The translations under genes and the position numbers were made by a program. A stretch of 64,000 nt of DNA from DSVZ01 sp964568145 (GTDB lineage: Bacteria > Verrucomicrobiota > Verrucomicrobiia > Limisphaerales > J093). Positions 1 to 9,609 of the stretch are shown here, piece after piece. Under the pieces are notes generated by a model that saw nothing but the letters and a program-made list of their open reading frames with translations, did no database searches and was not told the origin of the DNA. The stretch lies in assembly GCA_964568145.1 (NCBI GenBank), contig CAZMOZ010000020.1, positions 1 to 64,000 of the forward strand, in the 5' to 3' direction. Within the stretch, counting starts at the first letter, position 1, and every line of letters begins with the position of its first letter.

Positions 1-69
1 GTCGAGCGCCGGCCCTTCTACGTGACGCGCGACGGCCTGGGCAAACCGATCCAGGAACTCTTCGCCTGA
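1..69 (+). CDS. C-terminal end of a truncated gene, unknown product
   Basis: The first 22 codons form an uninterrupted frame that ends at a TGA at 67-69; the gene begins outside the window. The visible residues include FYVTRDGLGKPIQELF, an ordinary mixed polar/hydrophobic protein end. No family can be named from so short a tail. That it is coding is inferred from the open frame and from the repeat-rich non-coding DNA that starts right after the stop. Confidence 0.4.
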   Translation, partial: VERRPFYVTRDGLGKPIQELFA

Positions 70-291
70 CGCCGTCGGCGCGGGCCTCGAAGCGTATGGA
101 GTGCGCCGGCTTGCCGGCGCTGTCGGGGGGCCACGCTGCGCCCCGGCCGGATTCGGCGCCGACGCCGCGGCGCCCGACCCTCGGTTAGGGGGTAGGTGCC
201 GCCCAAAGCCGGCGGGGACGCCGGCGCGCCGGATCGTGACAGGTTGCTGCCGGCCACGGCCTGGTAGGCCGTTCCACCCGCAGCAGAAGGA

Positions 292-330
292 CGGCGGCTA
301 CGGGGCGGGTAGCCGCCGCCAGGCGGCGGA
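292..330. repeat. Palindromic repeat R1, diverged copy
   Basis: CGGCGGCTAC (292-301) and GTAGCCGCCG (309-318) are perfect 10-base inverted arms round a 7-base loop. They are followed by AGGCGGCGGA, which resembles the AGGAGGCGGA half of the R1 units at 34963-35084 and 38623-38776. It lies about 25 bases downstream of the stop of the LVIVD gene on the minus strand, so in RNA it could act as a terminator-like hairpin. The rest of 70-353 holds nothing else I recognise. Confidence 0.5.
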
Positions 331-353
331 ATCCTCGCCCCCTCCCGCCTCCC

Positions 354-937
354 TCACGGCAACCGCACCGCGCGGTAGAAGCGCGACGCGGCATTGGTCG
401 CCGCCGGGTCCAAGACGCGCACCCGCCCCGAGACGTTGGTCAGCGTGACCAAGGTCTCCCAAGTCCGCAAATCTCCGGAGACCTCCACCCGGTACGTCCC
501 CGCCGCTCGCGCGTCCAGCCAGGCCGCGAATCCCTCAGCCGTCAGCCCGAACGGTCCGTCCAGGCGCGGGGCGGCGTCGCCGCGTCTCCGATTCGCAGGA
601 TGTGCAACCCCCACTCCCCATCCGCCACGTAGGCGTACTGGCCGCTCACCGCCACGCCTTCGGCAGACCCGGGGGTGTCGAGGCCGCCCACCAACCGCGG
701 GTTTCCCGGATCGCTCACGTCAATCACCTGCAAGCCCGCCAGCCCAGCCGCCACGTAGGCGTACTGGCCGGCCACGGCGACCGCATAGGCTGGTCCTCGC
801 GCAAAGCCCGGCCATTGGCCCACTGGCTCGACCTGGACTTCCTGGGTGGAGGCGGGTCCGGCCCAGACCAGCAGGGCCAGGGCCAGCGCGGCCTTCAGGT
901 TTCGGCTACCGCGGGAGGTGTTGGCGTCAGTTTTCAT
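354..937 (-). pseudogene. Secreted LVIVD-repeat beta-propeller protein, frameshifted
   Basis: The first frame (start ATG at 937) gives a signal peptide (MKTDANTSRGSRNLKAALAL, then a hydrophobic run ending near AST-Q). Two LVIVD blades follow, seen as YAYVAAGLAGLQVIDVSDPG and a matching AYVADGEWGLHILRIGD. Near 556-600, in GC-rich sequence with a CCCC run, the product continues only in another frame. That frame runs LDGPFGLTAEGFAAWLDA, then a Y-R-V-E-V-S module, and ends SRFYRAVRLP at 354. LVIVD proteins are usually several hundred residues with many blades, so this one is both frameshifted and short. A single-base sequencing error would make it one protein of about 190 residues; real decay is equally possible. 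The C-terminal module matches the tail of the protease at 26077. Confidence 0.6.
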
Positions 938-1237
938 GGGTGGTCACGGGTTCTAGGGTTGTGCCGGCCGCGGCAAGAAGCCGCGTTGCGGGCCAGGGCG
1001 GCGCGGCGGGGGACCGGCCGTCTTCGCGCGCCGGGACGCGGGGTCGGCGGCGGGCACGGGGAGCCCGCGGTCCGTGCGGACCGCGGGGCGGTCTGCCCTC
1101 AATCCCTCGACTGGGCCTTGGCGCCTGCATCAAGTCGGGCGGGATGTTGAGGGAGCGGGTAAACGGCTTCGTGCCGGGTGTCAATGAGGTTTTTGGGAGG
1201 AGCGAGGAGTGGGGAGGCGGGAGGCAGGAGTCAGAAG

Positions 1238-1457
<220 letters not shown>

Positions 1458-1646
1458 AACGTTGTACGCTTACACCCGGTCCCCCGCCCGGGTCAAGGCC
1501 GCCGACGGGCGGAACGCAACTTTTCAGAAGACGTGAGGCGGATTATGAGGGCGGGAGGCCGGGCTCGGGCTGCGGCGCATCGGCCGTGCGCCGGCCGGAC
1601 CCCGAGGCCCGAGGCCGGATGCCCAATTGAGCGAGGCCCGCGCCGG

Positions 1647-2579
1647 CTACGGCCGGCCGGCCGGGCCGATGTATGCGCGCGCGATCACCGCGTTGTCGAA
1701 ACAGACGATGTTCGTCGGGTGCTTCGTCCAGCGGTCGGTGACGTAGGCCTCGAGCGTGAGCGCGTTGGCCTGGAGCGAGGCGGTCCGGCGCCAGTTGAGG
1801 CCGCGCCAGTGCCCGAGCAGCCGGCCGTCAATCCAGAACGCCTGCTCGCCGTCCGGCTGGCCGGGGGTGTTGTGCTTGAGCATGAACTCGGCGCAAATCC
1901 AGCGGTCCTTCGGGATGACCTCCTGCGGCTCGGCCTGGAACGAGTTGCCCCAGTACTTGCCGTCCCGCGACACTTCCATCTCGTGCCAGTAGCTGTAGAA
2001 GTTCCATTTGCCCGGCGCGGGCCAGCGCCCCCAGTTGCCCCACGGCTCGAGCGCGGTGGAAAACCGCTCGTCGCCCGCCGGACGCAGCCCGGCGCCGCCG
2101 AAGCCGCTCCACCGGTCGCCGCCGCGCAGGCCCTTGTTCGCCCGCAGCGTCACGAAGTGGTGGACGTAATCACAGCCGGGATCGAAGCGGACGTAAAAGC
2201 GCACGAAGACCGGGTCCGTCGGCTCGAACCATTTGGTCAGCCCGTCGCCGGTGTTCGCGCCCAGCCGCGCCTCGACCTTGAGGCAGCGTTGGCCGCAAAC
2301 CGCCTCCCCGGCGGGCGCGAAGCTGAGCGCCCGGCCTTTGCCGGCGCCTTTTTCATCCCAGCGCGCGCCCAGTGCGCCGTCCTCGAAATCGTCCGCGAAG
2401 ATCACAGCCGGATGGGACGCGATGCTGGCATCGGCCGCAAACTTCGCCGCCAGCCCGGACCCGCGCGGCAGCGAGCTTTGGGCGGCGAGGTTGGGAAAGC
2501 GCTCCTCGGCGGCGTGGACCTCGCGCCAGCCGGGCGCCAACGCGGTGAAGGCAATCAGGAAAATCCGGGGCAGTTTCAT
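1647..2579 (-). CDS. Secreted polysaccharide lyase/lectin-like protein, 310 aa
   Basis: Start ATG at 2579 gives a clear signal peptide (MKLPRIFLIAFTALAPGW, cleavage near VHA-AEE); the frame is open further upstream but without signal character. The mature part has a beta-sandwich look: VIFADDFEDGALGARWDEKG, then YVRFDPGCDYVHHFVTLRAN, WNFYSYWHEMEVSRDGKYWG and DNAVIARAYIG at the end. The D-D-F-E-D-G opening and the W-x-F-Y-x-Y-W-H segment recall secreted concanavalin-like lyases or carbohydrate-binding proteins. Substrate and activity cannot be told. It lies downstream of, and on the same strand as, the LarA-like gene with an 80-base gap, so co-transcription is possible. I am fairly sure it is a real exported protein and unsure of its function. 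Confidence 0.7.
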   Translation of the reverse strand: MKLPRIFLIAFTALAPGWREVHAAEERFPNLAAQSSLPRGSGLAAKFAADASIASHPAVIFADDFEDGALGARWDEKGAGKGRALSFAPAGEAVCGQRCLKVEARLGANTGDGLTKWFEPTDPVFVRFYVRFDPGCDYVHHFVTLRANKGLRGGDRWSGFGGAGLRPAGDERFSTALEPWGNWGRWPAPGKWNFYSYWHEMEVSRDGKYWGNSFQAEPQEVIPKDRWICAEFMLKHNTPGQPDGEQAFWIDGRLLGHWRGLNWRRTASLQANALTLEAYVTDRWTKHPTNIVCFDNAVIARAYIGPAGRP

Positions 2580-2659
2580 GGCGGGGACTCGGGCTCGCGG
2601 CGATTTGGTTGAAGGGAATTTCAGGCTGTTGCGGCCGGGCGTTCGGTGGAATTCGCTGT

Positions 2660-3955
2660 TCATTCCGGCAGGGGCAGCAAGTTGCCCGCGGCGTCAAAGG
2701 CCAGCTCCGCCGGCGGACCGAGGATCTCCAGGTCTTCACGTCCGGCCAGTTCGGCGGCCAGGGCCTCAGACACTTCCAGCCGCCCGACCGACAGCGTGTC
2801 GCGGATGCGCACGATTCGTGGCTGCTGGCCATCCGCGAGCGGCAACGAAGCCAGCGCCGCGGCGAGCGCCTCGCGGTCCGTGTCGAAATGGATCGGCACC
2901 TTGGCGCCTTGCAGCGACAGCGCGGTCAGGGCGTTGGTTACGGTGGCCCGCCGGTCCATCGCCCGGACCAGGCGCGTGGTGGTGAAGTCCGCCATGCCCA
3001 GGCCGATGGCGTTGCCGTGGCTTTCGGGCGTGAGGTCGCGCACGAACAGCCGCCGCACGTGCGGCCGGCGGCGCTCCGCATCCTCCGCCAGCGAGTAGCC
3101 GTGGATCATCCGGCCGATCACCGCCGGGTCCATGCCGGTGCCGCTGATGTTCTTGCCCATCCAGTCCACGATCAGCAGGTCCACCTCCGCGAACGGCAGG
3201 CGGGGCAAGAGTTCGCGGGCCTCGGCGCACAAGGCTTCCTCGCGGCGTGTACAATCCGCCGGCACCACCACCTCCACGCGCGCGGTCTGATGACGCTGGT
3301 CTTCCACCAGCGCCACGCCGGCCAGCAGGCGCAGGCGCGCGGCGAGGACTTCGGCGGCGGCGCGCAACACGCGCTCGTAACCGAGCCGGGCGGCGGCCGC
3401 GTGGAAGGCCGCGGCGCCCGCGTGCTTGCCCAGCCCCACCACCAGCATCTTGAGCAGCCCGCTGCCCAGACGGCCGGCGAAATCGGTGTGCGGCTTCACG
3501 CGGTTGATCAGCACCACCGCGTCCGCCCGCAACGCCTCGACGCTGCACACCACCGGCCAGCCTTCGGCGGTCCGGCCGGCTTCGGCGACCTCCATGCCCG
3601 CGCGCACTTCCACGCCCAGCGCCGCCTCCGTGACGCCATAGCCGGCCAGCAGTTCGGTCTGGCCCGCCGGGGTCGCGCCGCCGTGACTGCCCATCGCCGG
3701 CAGGATGAACGGCGCCGCGCCCGCCGCGCGCAACACTTCGTGGACTTGGCGCACGACGACCGCCAGGTTCGCGATGCCCCGGCTGCCCACCGCCACGGCC
3801 ACGCGCGCGTCCGGGTGAAGCGTTGCGGCCAGCGGTCCCAGGCCGCGCGTGATTTCGGCGGCGAAGTCCGGCGGCGGCCGTTCCGGAAACCGCTGCCGCA
3901 CCGCAAGCAGGCGCGGGAACACCGGCTTGTCCGGTGAAGTTGATGAAGTGCTCAC
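2660..3955 (-). CDS. LarA-like protein (DUF2088, lactate-racemase N-domain), 431 aa
   Basis: The sequence shows the hallmarks of the DUF2088/LarA superfamily: VAVAVGSRGIANL, the glycine-rich PAMGSHGGATPAGQ, then INRVKPHTDF and SGLLKMLVVGLGKHAGA, followed by DLLIVDWMGKNISGTGMD. LarA itself is a nickel-pincer racemase of lactate; many relatives act on other 2-hydroxy acids or are uncharacterised. This subgroup, with K-P-H-T-D-F and G-L-L-K-M, is usually annotated only as lactate racemase domain protein. I chose the GTG at 3955; a longer frame would start inside the purE coding sequence. It is divergent from purE with about 90 bases between them. No larB, larC or larE is seen nearby, so a nickel-pincer cofactor role is unproven. 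Confidence 0.8.
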   Translation of the reverse strand: MSTSSTSPDKPVFPRLLAVRQRFPERPPPDFAAEITRGLGPLAATLHPDARVAVAVGSRGIANLAVVVRQVHEVLRAAGAAPFILPAMGSHGGATPAGQTELLAGYGVTEAALGVEVRAGMEVAEAGRTAEGWPVVCSVEALRADAVVLINRVKPHTDFAGRLGSGLLKMLVVGLGKHAGAAAFHAAAARLGYERVLRAAAEVLAARLRLLAGVALVEDQRHQTARVEVVVPADCTRREEALCAEARELLPRLPFAEVDLLIVDWMGKNISGTGMDPAVIGRMIHGYSLAEDAERRRPHVRRLFVRDLTPESHGNAIGLGMADFTTTRLVRAMDRRATVTNALTALSLQGAKVPIHFDTDREALAAALASLPLADGQQPRIVRIRDTLSVGRLEVSEALAAELAGREDLEILGPPAELAFDAAGNLLPLPE

Positions 3956-4044
3956 GCCGCCCGGATTCTCGCGTGGCGCGCCGTTTTTGCCAGCCCGGCC
4001 TGGACCGGTTGCTTTTGGCGGCCGGCGCACTACCCTTCGCGGCC

Positions 4045-4539
4045 ATGAGTGAACCAACTCCCCCGCTGGTGGCCGTGTTGATGGGCAGCAAATCCGACTG
4101 GGACGTGATGCGCCATGCCCACGAAACCCTGGACCGCTTCGGCATTCCGCACGAATGCCGAGTGCTTTCCGCCCATCGCACGCCGAAGGAAGCCGCCGAA
4201 TACGTGACCGCCGCCGAAGCGCGCGGCGTGGAGGTGCTGATCGCCGCCGCCGGCGGCGCGGCGCATCTCGCCGGCGTGACCGCCGCCCACACCGTGCTGC
4301 CGGTGCTGGGCGTGCCGATGGAAAGCGGCGCGTTGAAAGGCCTGGACTCGCTGCTGTCCACGGTGCAGATGCCCGGCGGCATCCCGGTGGGCACGCTGGC
4401 CATCGGCAAGGCGGGCGCGGTCAACGCCGCCTTGCTGGCCGCGGCCATCCTCGGCCTCAAGCGCCCGGCGTTGCGGGACCAAATCCGCGAATACCGCGTC
4501 GAGCAGGCCCGCAAGATTCTGGCCGAGACGCTGGTTTGA
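4045..4539 (+). CDS. purE: N5-carboxyaminoimidazole ribonucleotide mutase PurE, 164 aa
   Basis: This is class I PurE, which converts N5-CAIR to CAIR in de novo purine synthesis in the cytoplasm. The diagnostic motifs are all present: GSKSDWD (residues 14-20), SAHRTP with the catalytic His (42-47), and AGGAAHL (69-75), then LPVLGVPM and the STVQMPGGIPVGTLAIG stretch. Length is normal for the family. The ATG at 4045 is chosen because the upstream in-frame extension (from 3934) is not PurE-like. PurK, the usual partner, is not adjacent. A divergent promoter region shared with the DUF2088 gene is likely. Confidence 0.96.
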   Translation: MSEPTPPLVAVLMGSKSDWDVMRHAHETLDRFGIPHECRVLSAHRTPKEAAEYVTAAEARGVEVLIAAAGGAAHLAGVTAAHTVLPVLGVPMESGALKGLDSLLSTVQMPGGIPVGTLAIGKAGAVNAALLAAAILGLKRPALRDQIREYRVEQARKILAETLV

Positions 4540-4557
4540 GCCCGGAAAGTGGTCCGA

Positions 4558-4696
4558 CCACGGATGGCGCGGAAGGGCACGGATGAGGAGGACGTCTCGC
4601 CTGGGGGCGACTCATCCAGCCGTCGAGCGGCACGCAGCAGCCTTGCTTTTGTCAGGAGAACGGCGCCTCGGCGTTCATCCGCGTTCATCGGCGGTT
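4558..4696. repeat. Imperfect inverted repeat element between purE and the TPR gene
   Basis: The left end reads CCACGGATGGCGCGG and GGCACGGATGAGG. The right end reads CATCCGCGTTCATCGGCGGT, which on the opposite strand gives a similar series of CGGATG/CGATG units. This is the pattern of CACGGATG-type hairpin repeats seen between genes in several phyla. It contains no gene. The identity of the ends is imperfect, so this is a modest call. Confidence 0.35.
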
Positions 4697-4774
4697 TTCG
4701 GATTGATGCGGCGGCTGGCTTCGCGTCACGCCGGCAGTGGCGCGAATTTCTCCGCGCGGTTACGTTGCCCGCGG

Positions 4775-6576
4775 ATGACACGCCGTCGTGATCCGGTACG
4801 CGTGGCGCCGGCCCTGTTGTTCTGCGGGCTGCTGGCGGCGTGGCTGCACGCCGCCGTGCCGGCCAGCGGGCGCGCGCGTCTCGAGCAATTGACCCGCCTG
4901 CCCCAGGTCAGTTTCACCACCGGCCTGAGCTTTCATCCCGTCCGCGGCTACGCGTTGATGACGGCGGAAGGCGCGCAGGTGCGCGACATCGAAGACCTCC
5001 GCGGCCGGCTGGCGGGCAACGCCAGCGACGCCCCGCTGTACGCGCAACTGGCCGACCGGCTGGCCGAACTGGGCGAAAGCCGGTTAAGCGACCAGGCGCT
5101 CGCGCGCGCCGCCGAACTGTACCGCCAGCAGGGGGCTGAGGACTCGCAGGACGCCGGCCTGGTGACGGGTTACGCAAAGGTGCTCCAGGCGCAAGGCCGC
5201 GCGGCCGAGGCGGAGCGCCTGTTGCGCAAGGCGGTCCAGTCCGCGCCGGACCAATGGCATCCGCACGCCCTGTTGGCCCAGGTGCTGGCCAGCACGGCCC
5301 TGCAAACCATTCTACCGTCCGAGGCCGGCGATTCCAGGATGTCCTGGGCGGATCCGTTGTTGACCGGGGGCGCGGGCTTCCGGCCCGAGACCGCCGACGC
5401 GGAACAAGCCCGGCGGCTCATGGCCGAGGCGGTGGCCGCCGCCGACCGCGCCGTGCCAGCGGGCCCAGACCAAGCCGAGGCTTACGCGGCGCGCGCGGCC
5501 GTGCGCGCCAGCCAGCGATTGCTCGAGGCGATCCTCGCGCCCGCCGATCCGGCCGGGGAGCGCCGGCCCCGGCTGCCTCAAGCACTGTTTCACCCGGACG
5601 CGCTGCCGGACCTGCGGCGCGCGGCGGAGTTGAGCGCGGATGACCCGCAGGCCTGGGGTTGCGTGGCCTTGCTCGAAGTGCTGGCCGCGGCCTGCCAGCA
5701 GGGCGAGTGCGCGCCGGAGGCGTTGTTGCGCCGCGAACTCTGGCCGGTGCTGCCGGACCGCACNNNNNNNNNNNNNNNNNNNNNNNNNNNNNNNNNNNNN
5801 NNNNNNNNNNNNNNNNNNNNNNNNNNNNNNNNNNNNNNNNNNNNNNNNNNNNNNNNNNNNNNNGCGCGCCGGAGGCGTTGTTGCGCCGCGAACTCTGGCC
5901 GGTGCTGCCGGACCGCACCCGCGCCGCGGTGCGCGCCGTGCTGGCGCGCCTCGAACGCCTCGGCCAGGACGCCGGGCCCCGCCGGGCTTCGTCGGCGCTG
6001 GCGGTGGCCGGGCTGCTGCAATTTTTCCTGGTGGGCGATGTCTCCGGCGGCCAGGCGTCGCTGCGGCGGGCGGTGGCCCTCGATCCGAGCAACGGCAATG
6101 CCTGGGAAACCCTCACCTTTGCCCTGGCGTTTTCGCGGCAGTTCGACGCCCTGCTCGAGGTGGGCCGTCAGCGGGTCGAGCATCGCGACACGCCGCGCAA
6201 CCGCCTGCTGCTGGCCAAGGCGCTGGAGAAGAACCAGCAACTGGACGCCCTCCTCGACGAAGCGGTAGCCACGCAGCGCCGGCACCCGGAGAACCTGCTC
6301 GCCAACCTCACGCTCGGCGCCGCGCTGCTCAAGGTGGAACGCACCGAGTTGGGGCGCTCCCGCGCGCTGCAATACCTCGCCAAGGCCACCCGCCTGGCGG
6401 GCGACAAACCGCCGCCCGAACTCGCCGCGGAACTGCTGTTCCAGCGCGGGCTGTGGTTTGCGCTGGATGGCCAGATCGAAAAGGCGCGGGCGCAGTTCCG
6501 CCGGCTGCTCGAAATCGCGCCCGGCCACGAGGAGGCCGCGGAGGCGCTCAAGGCCATCGAGCAGACAGGCGACTAG
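4775..6576 (+). CDS. TPR-repeat exported protein, split by an assembly gap (about 548 aa when repaired)
   Basis: Start ATG at 4775 (MTRRRDPVRVAPALLFCGLL) gives an N-terminal signal or anchor. Helical repeats follow with TPR spacing: LYAQLADRLAELGESRLSDQ, GYAKVLQAQGRAAEAERLLR and, after the gap, LQYLAKATRLAGDKPPPELA and RAQFRRLLEIAPGHEEAAEA. A run of 100 Ns (5764-5863) interrupts it and the two halves are in different frames. The 55 bases before the Ns (5709-5763) are identical to the 55 after (5864-5918). Deleting one copy plus the Ns removes 155 bases and puts both halves in one frame. The stop codon (6574-6576) overlaps the convergent MarR stop by two bases. The role is unknown beyond a protein-interaction scaffold. 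Confidence 0.75.
5764..5863. other. 100-N scaffold gap flanked by a 55-base duplicate
   Basis: One hundred Ns, the conventional placeholder for a gap of unknown size. The 55-base sequences on either side are the same, and the open frame closes exactly when they are merged. The true gap is therefore most likely zero, with an overlap that the scaffolder did not collapse. Confidence 0.9.
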
Positions 6577-7151
6577 CGGTCCGGCGCTTCGGGTCGTGGA
6601 GGTTTCTCCGCCGCCGCGCGACAGGCCGCCGCCACCCGTTCGAGCCGCGCCAGGAAGGAGGTGCGCTCGCGCGCGGGCAGGCCCCCGAGCACTTCCGCTT
6701 GCAACGCCAGCGCGATCTCGCGCGCCTGTTCAAAGCGGCGCCGGCCGGCCCCGGTCAGCGTGACGCGGCGGGCGCGGCGGTCCGCGGGCTCGGGCCGGCG
6801 GCGCACCCAGCCGGCCTTTTCCATGCGCTCGAGCAGCGCGGCGATGGTGTTGGGGTCGCTGGACATCAGCGGCGTGAGGGCGTGCTGGCGCACGCCGGCC
6901 GGGCCGGTTTCGGCGAGCAGCCGCAGCGCGGTGAACTGGTCGGGCGTGAGGCCCAGGTGCGCGATGCGCCGGCGGAAGGCCTGGTTCAAACTGAACCACG
7001 CTCGCCGCAGCAGCGGCGGCAGGCGTCGCGGCGGGACAGCCTCCGCGGACCCGCCCGGCGAGGGGACGCGGCGGGAGCGCGAAGACGTGGAAGACGAAGC
7101 CACGGCGGCGGAAGTTACCGGCCGCGCGCAGGGCCGGGAAGCGGAATTCAT
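6573..7151 (-). CDS. MarR-family transcriptional regulator, 192 aa
   Basis: A winged-helix regulator: RRRIAHLGLTPDQFTALRLL, then LTPLMSSDPNTIAALLERME for the recognition-helix region and KAGWVRRRPEPADRRARRV with TLTGAGRR for the wing, the usual MarR D-x-R-x3-x-L-T-x-x-G pattern. The N-terminal extension before RLPPLLRRAWF is rich in Ser/Arg/Pro, so the start is uncertain; ATG at 7151 is chosen, with 7166 as an alternative. It is divergent from the PQQ-like gene across about 56 bases, so it probably controls that gene and itself. Family ligands are often phenolic or aromatic compounds. An ATAC-n6-GTAT palindrome near 7150-7163 is too short to claim as the operator. Confidence 0.85.
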   Translation of the reverse strand: MNSASRPCARPVTSAAVASSSTSSRSRRVPSPGGSAEAVPPRRLPPLLRRAWFSLNQAFRRRIAHLGLTPDQFTALRLLAETGPAGVRQHALTPLMSSDPNTIAALLERMEKAGWVRRRPEPADRRARRVTLTGAGRRRFEQAREIALALQAEVLGGLPARERTSFLARLERVAAACRAAAEKPPRPEAPDR

Positions 7152-7207
7152 ACGTGTAGGTATCATGGCATTTGCGAAAGCCGAAACCCGCACCATACTT
7201 GCCGACC

Positions 7208-9592
7208 ATGGCGATGAATTTCGTTGGCATTCAAAGTGCGAACGCGCGCGGCGCGGCGCGGCGCCGGCGCCTGTGGCGACGCTTCGCGCGGGTGGCGGCG
7301 GCCGGGCTGGCAACGCTGCTTTCCGCCCAGGCCGCGGTGGACGGCTGGCTGGCGTGGCGCGGGCCGGAGCAATGCGGTGTCTCGCGCGAAACCGGGCTGC
7401 CTGACAAGATCGGGTCGAAGGACGAGGCGCTCTGGACCGCCGACTGGCCGGGGCAGTCCACGCCGGTGATCGCCAACGGGCGGCTGTACATCCTCGGCTA
7501 CAAGGACGACGGTCCGGACCTGCAGGAAGGCGTGGCGTGCTTCAACGCCGAGACGGGCGAACTGCTCTGGAAGCGGACGTACAACGACTTTCTCAGCGAC
7601 ACGATCTACCTGCGCTACGCAACGGCCTCGCCCGCCATAGACCCGGAGACCGGAAACGTGTACATGCAGGGCACGCAGGGCATCCTGGCCGGCTTCACGG
7701 CCCACGGCCAGCCGCTCTGGAGCCGCTCGTTGATGGAGGAGTTCGGCCGCCTGACCTTCCCCAACAGCCGCACCGCCTCGCCCGTGGTGGACCGCGACCT
7801 GGTGATCACGCGCGGCATCACCAGCAACTGGGGCGCGCAAGGCGTGGGTGGCGACCGTTTCTACGCCTTCGACAAGCTCACCGGCGAGCTGGTGTGGTCC
7901 AGCTCCCCGGGCGGGCGGCCGATGGACAATTCGTTTTCACACCCCTACCTGGGCTGGTTCCGCGACAAGCGCGTGTTGTACGCGGCCACGGGCGACGGCT
8001 CGGTGGTGTGCCTCAACGCCCGCACCGGCGACCCGCTCTGGCGCGTGCCGCTGGCCAAGGCCGGCATCAACGCCACCGTGCTGGTGCACAACAACGACAA
8101 GATCATCGCCATCTTCGGCACGCCGTACGAGCCGGGCCAGATGGTGGCGATGAAGATTCCCGACGTGGAGCCCACCAACGCGCTCAGCGGACCGGTGGTC
8201 ATCGAGCGCGCGATGGTCGAGTTGTGGACCCTGGACGCCTCGACCTCGACCAGCTCGCCGATCCTGGTGGGCGACCGGATTTACGTGGTGAAGGAAAAAG
8301 GCGACCTCATCGCGGTGGACGTGAAGACCGGCCGGGAGTTCTGGAGCGAGAAGCTGGGCATCGAGCAGCGCAACTCCTCGCCGCTGTTCGCGGACAACAA
8401 AATCTACGTGCCGATCCTGGACGACCCGGCCAGCAAGACCGAGGGCGATTCCAGCGAGGCCGGGCTGAAGGGCGGTTTCTACATCTTCCGCGACCACGGC
8501 GACACCGCCGAGAAGCTGACGCACATTGATCTGGACGGCCGCTGCTTCGGCACGCCGGTGGCGTGGAACGGGAAGATTTATCAGCAGACCACGCGCAAGC
8601 TGTACTGCTTCGGCAAGCGCGGGGACAACCCGGGCCGCCCCCAGCCGGTGGCGACGGCGCCCTGGCCCAAGGCCGGACCGGCCACACAGTTGCAGATCGT
8701 GCCGGCCGAGGTCGTGCTCAAGCCGGGCGAGCGCGCCCGGTTTCGCGCGCGCAAGCTGGACGCGAACGGTCTGTTTGTGGCCGACGTGCCGGTCGTGAGC
8801 GCGCTCCGCTGGGCGCCGTACGTGCCGCCCACCGCGCTGGTGAAGGCGACGATGCAAGGCCGGTTTAACTCCGCGGGCGAGCTGGAAGCGCCGGCGGACG
8901 CGGCCATGTCGGCCGGGGCCTGGGAGGCCGCGCTGGACGGGCTTAAGGGCTACATCCGCGGCCGTGTGCTGCCACCGCTGCCGTTGCGCGAGGACTTCGA
9001 GGGCGTCGAGCTGGCCAGCACAACCACCAACACGGTGGAGCCGCCGACGCGCTTCGCGTATCCGCCGCTGCCGTGGATCGGCGCGCGGTTTCGCTTCGAG
9101 GTCCGCGAGGTGGACGGCACCAAGGCGCTGACCAAGACGATTGACAACAAGTTCTTCCAGCGCGGCACGGCCTTCCTGGGCCGGCCGGAGATGAGCAATT
9201 ACACCGTGCAGGCGGACGTGCGCAGCGAGGGCACGCGGCGCAAGATGTCCGAGGTGGGCGTGGTCAACCAGCGTTACGCCATCATCCTGAAGGGCAACTC
9301 GCAGGAGCTGGAGGTCAACTCCAACCAGGAACGGCTGAAGGTGGCCGTGCCGTTCCGCTGGTCGCCCAACACCTGGTACACGCTCAAGGCGCGGGTGGAC
9401 CTGTTGCCGGACGGCACCGGCGTGGTCCGCGGCAAGGCCTGGAAGGCCGGCGAGCCCGAGCCGGCGGCCTGGACCATCGAGGTACCGCACCGCACCGCGC
9501 ATCGCTCGGGCAGCCCCGGCCTGTTCGCGTTCGCGCCGCAGGACATGCGGGTGTTCCTAGACAACATCATCATCACCTCCAACGCCCCGTGA
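7208..9592 (+). CDS. Secreted BamB/PQQ-like beta-propeller protein, 794 aa
   Basis: The N-terminus is arginine-rich followed by a hydrophobic core (ARVAAAGLATLLSAQA), a signal peptide; ATG 7208 is preferred over a TTG at 7172. Propeller blades repeat with PQQ-like motifs: LYILGYKDDG, NAETGELLWKRTY, FDKLTGELVWSSS, LNARTGDPLWRVPL and VDVKTGREFWSEKL. The C-terminal third (from about residue 510) is a separate module: PAEVVLKPGERARFRARKLD (Ig-like) and then a concanavalin-like region with DMRVFLDNIIIT. Such proteins are exported or periplasmic in planctomycetes and Verrucomicrobia; PQQ binding is not established. The next gene starts about 18 bases after this stop, so the two propellers form an operon. 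Confidence 0.85.
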   Translation: MAMNFVGIQSANARGAARRRRLWRRFARVAAAGLATLLSAQAAVDGWLAWRGPEQCGVSRETGLPDKIGSKDEALWTADWPGQSTPVIANGRLYILGYKDDGPDLQEGVACFNAETGELLWKRTYNDFLSDTIYLRYATASPAIDPETGNVYMQGTQGILAGFTAHGQPLWSRSLMEEFGRLTFPNSRTASPVVDRDLVITRGITSNWGAQGVGGDRFYAFDKLTGELVWSSSPGGRPMDNSFSHPYLGWFRDKRVLYAATGDGSVVCLNARTGDPLWRVPLAKAGINATVLVHNNDKIIAIFGTPYEPGQMVAMKIPDVEPTNALSGPVVIERAMVELWTLDASTSTSSPILVGDRIYVVKEKGDLIAVDVKTGREFWSEKLGIEQRNSSPLFADNKIYVPILDDPASKTEGDSSEAGLKGGFYIFRDHGDTAEKLTHIDLDGRCFGTPVAWNGKIYQQTTRKLYCFGKRGDNPGRPQPVATAPWPKAGPATQLQIVPAEVVLKPGERARFRARKLDANGLFVADVPVVSALRWAPYVPPTALVKATMQGRFNSAGELEAPADAAMSAGAWEAALDGLKGYIRGRVLPPLPLREDFEGVELASTTTNTVEPPTRFAYPPLPWIGARFRFEVREVDGTKALTKTIDNKFFQRGTAFLGRPEMSNYTVQADVRSEGTRRKMSEVGVVNQRYAIILKGNSQELEVNSNQERLKVAVPFRWSPNTWYTLKARVDLLPDGTGVVRGKAWKAGEPEPAAWTIEVPHRTAHRSGSPGLFAFAPQDMRVFLDNIIITSNAP

Positions 9593-9609
9593 GTTCCCGT
9601 CTTTCCATT

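Noticed and set aside
2766..4781. Open frame of about 671 codons on the minus strand
   Set aside because: It overlaps purE antisense and the DUF2088 gene in another frame; both have clear signatures.
7150..7165. MarR operator ATAC-n6-GTAT between the MarR and propeller genes
   Set aside because: Arms of four bases are expected often by chance; the promoter is surely in this gap, but no site can be fixed.
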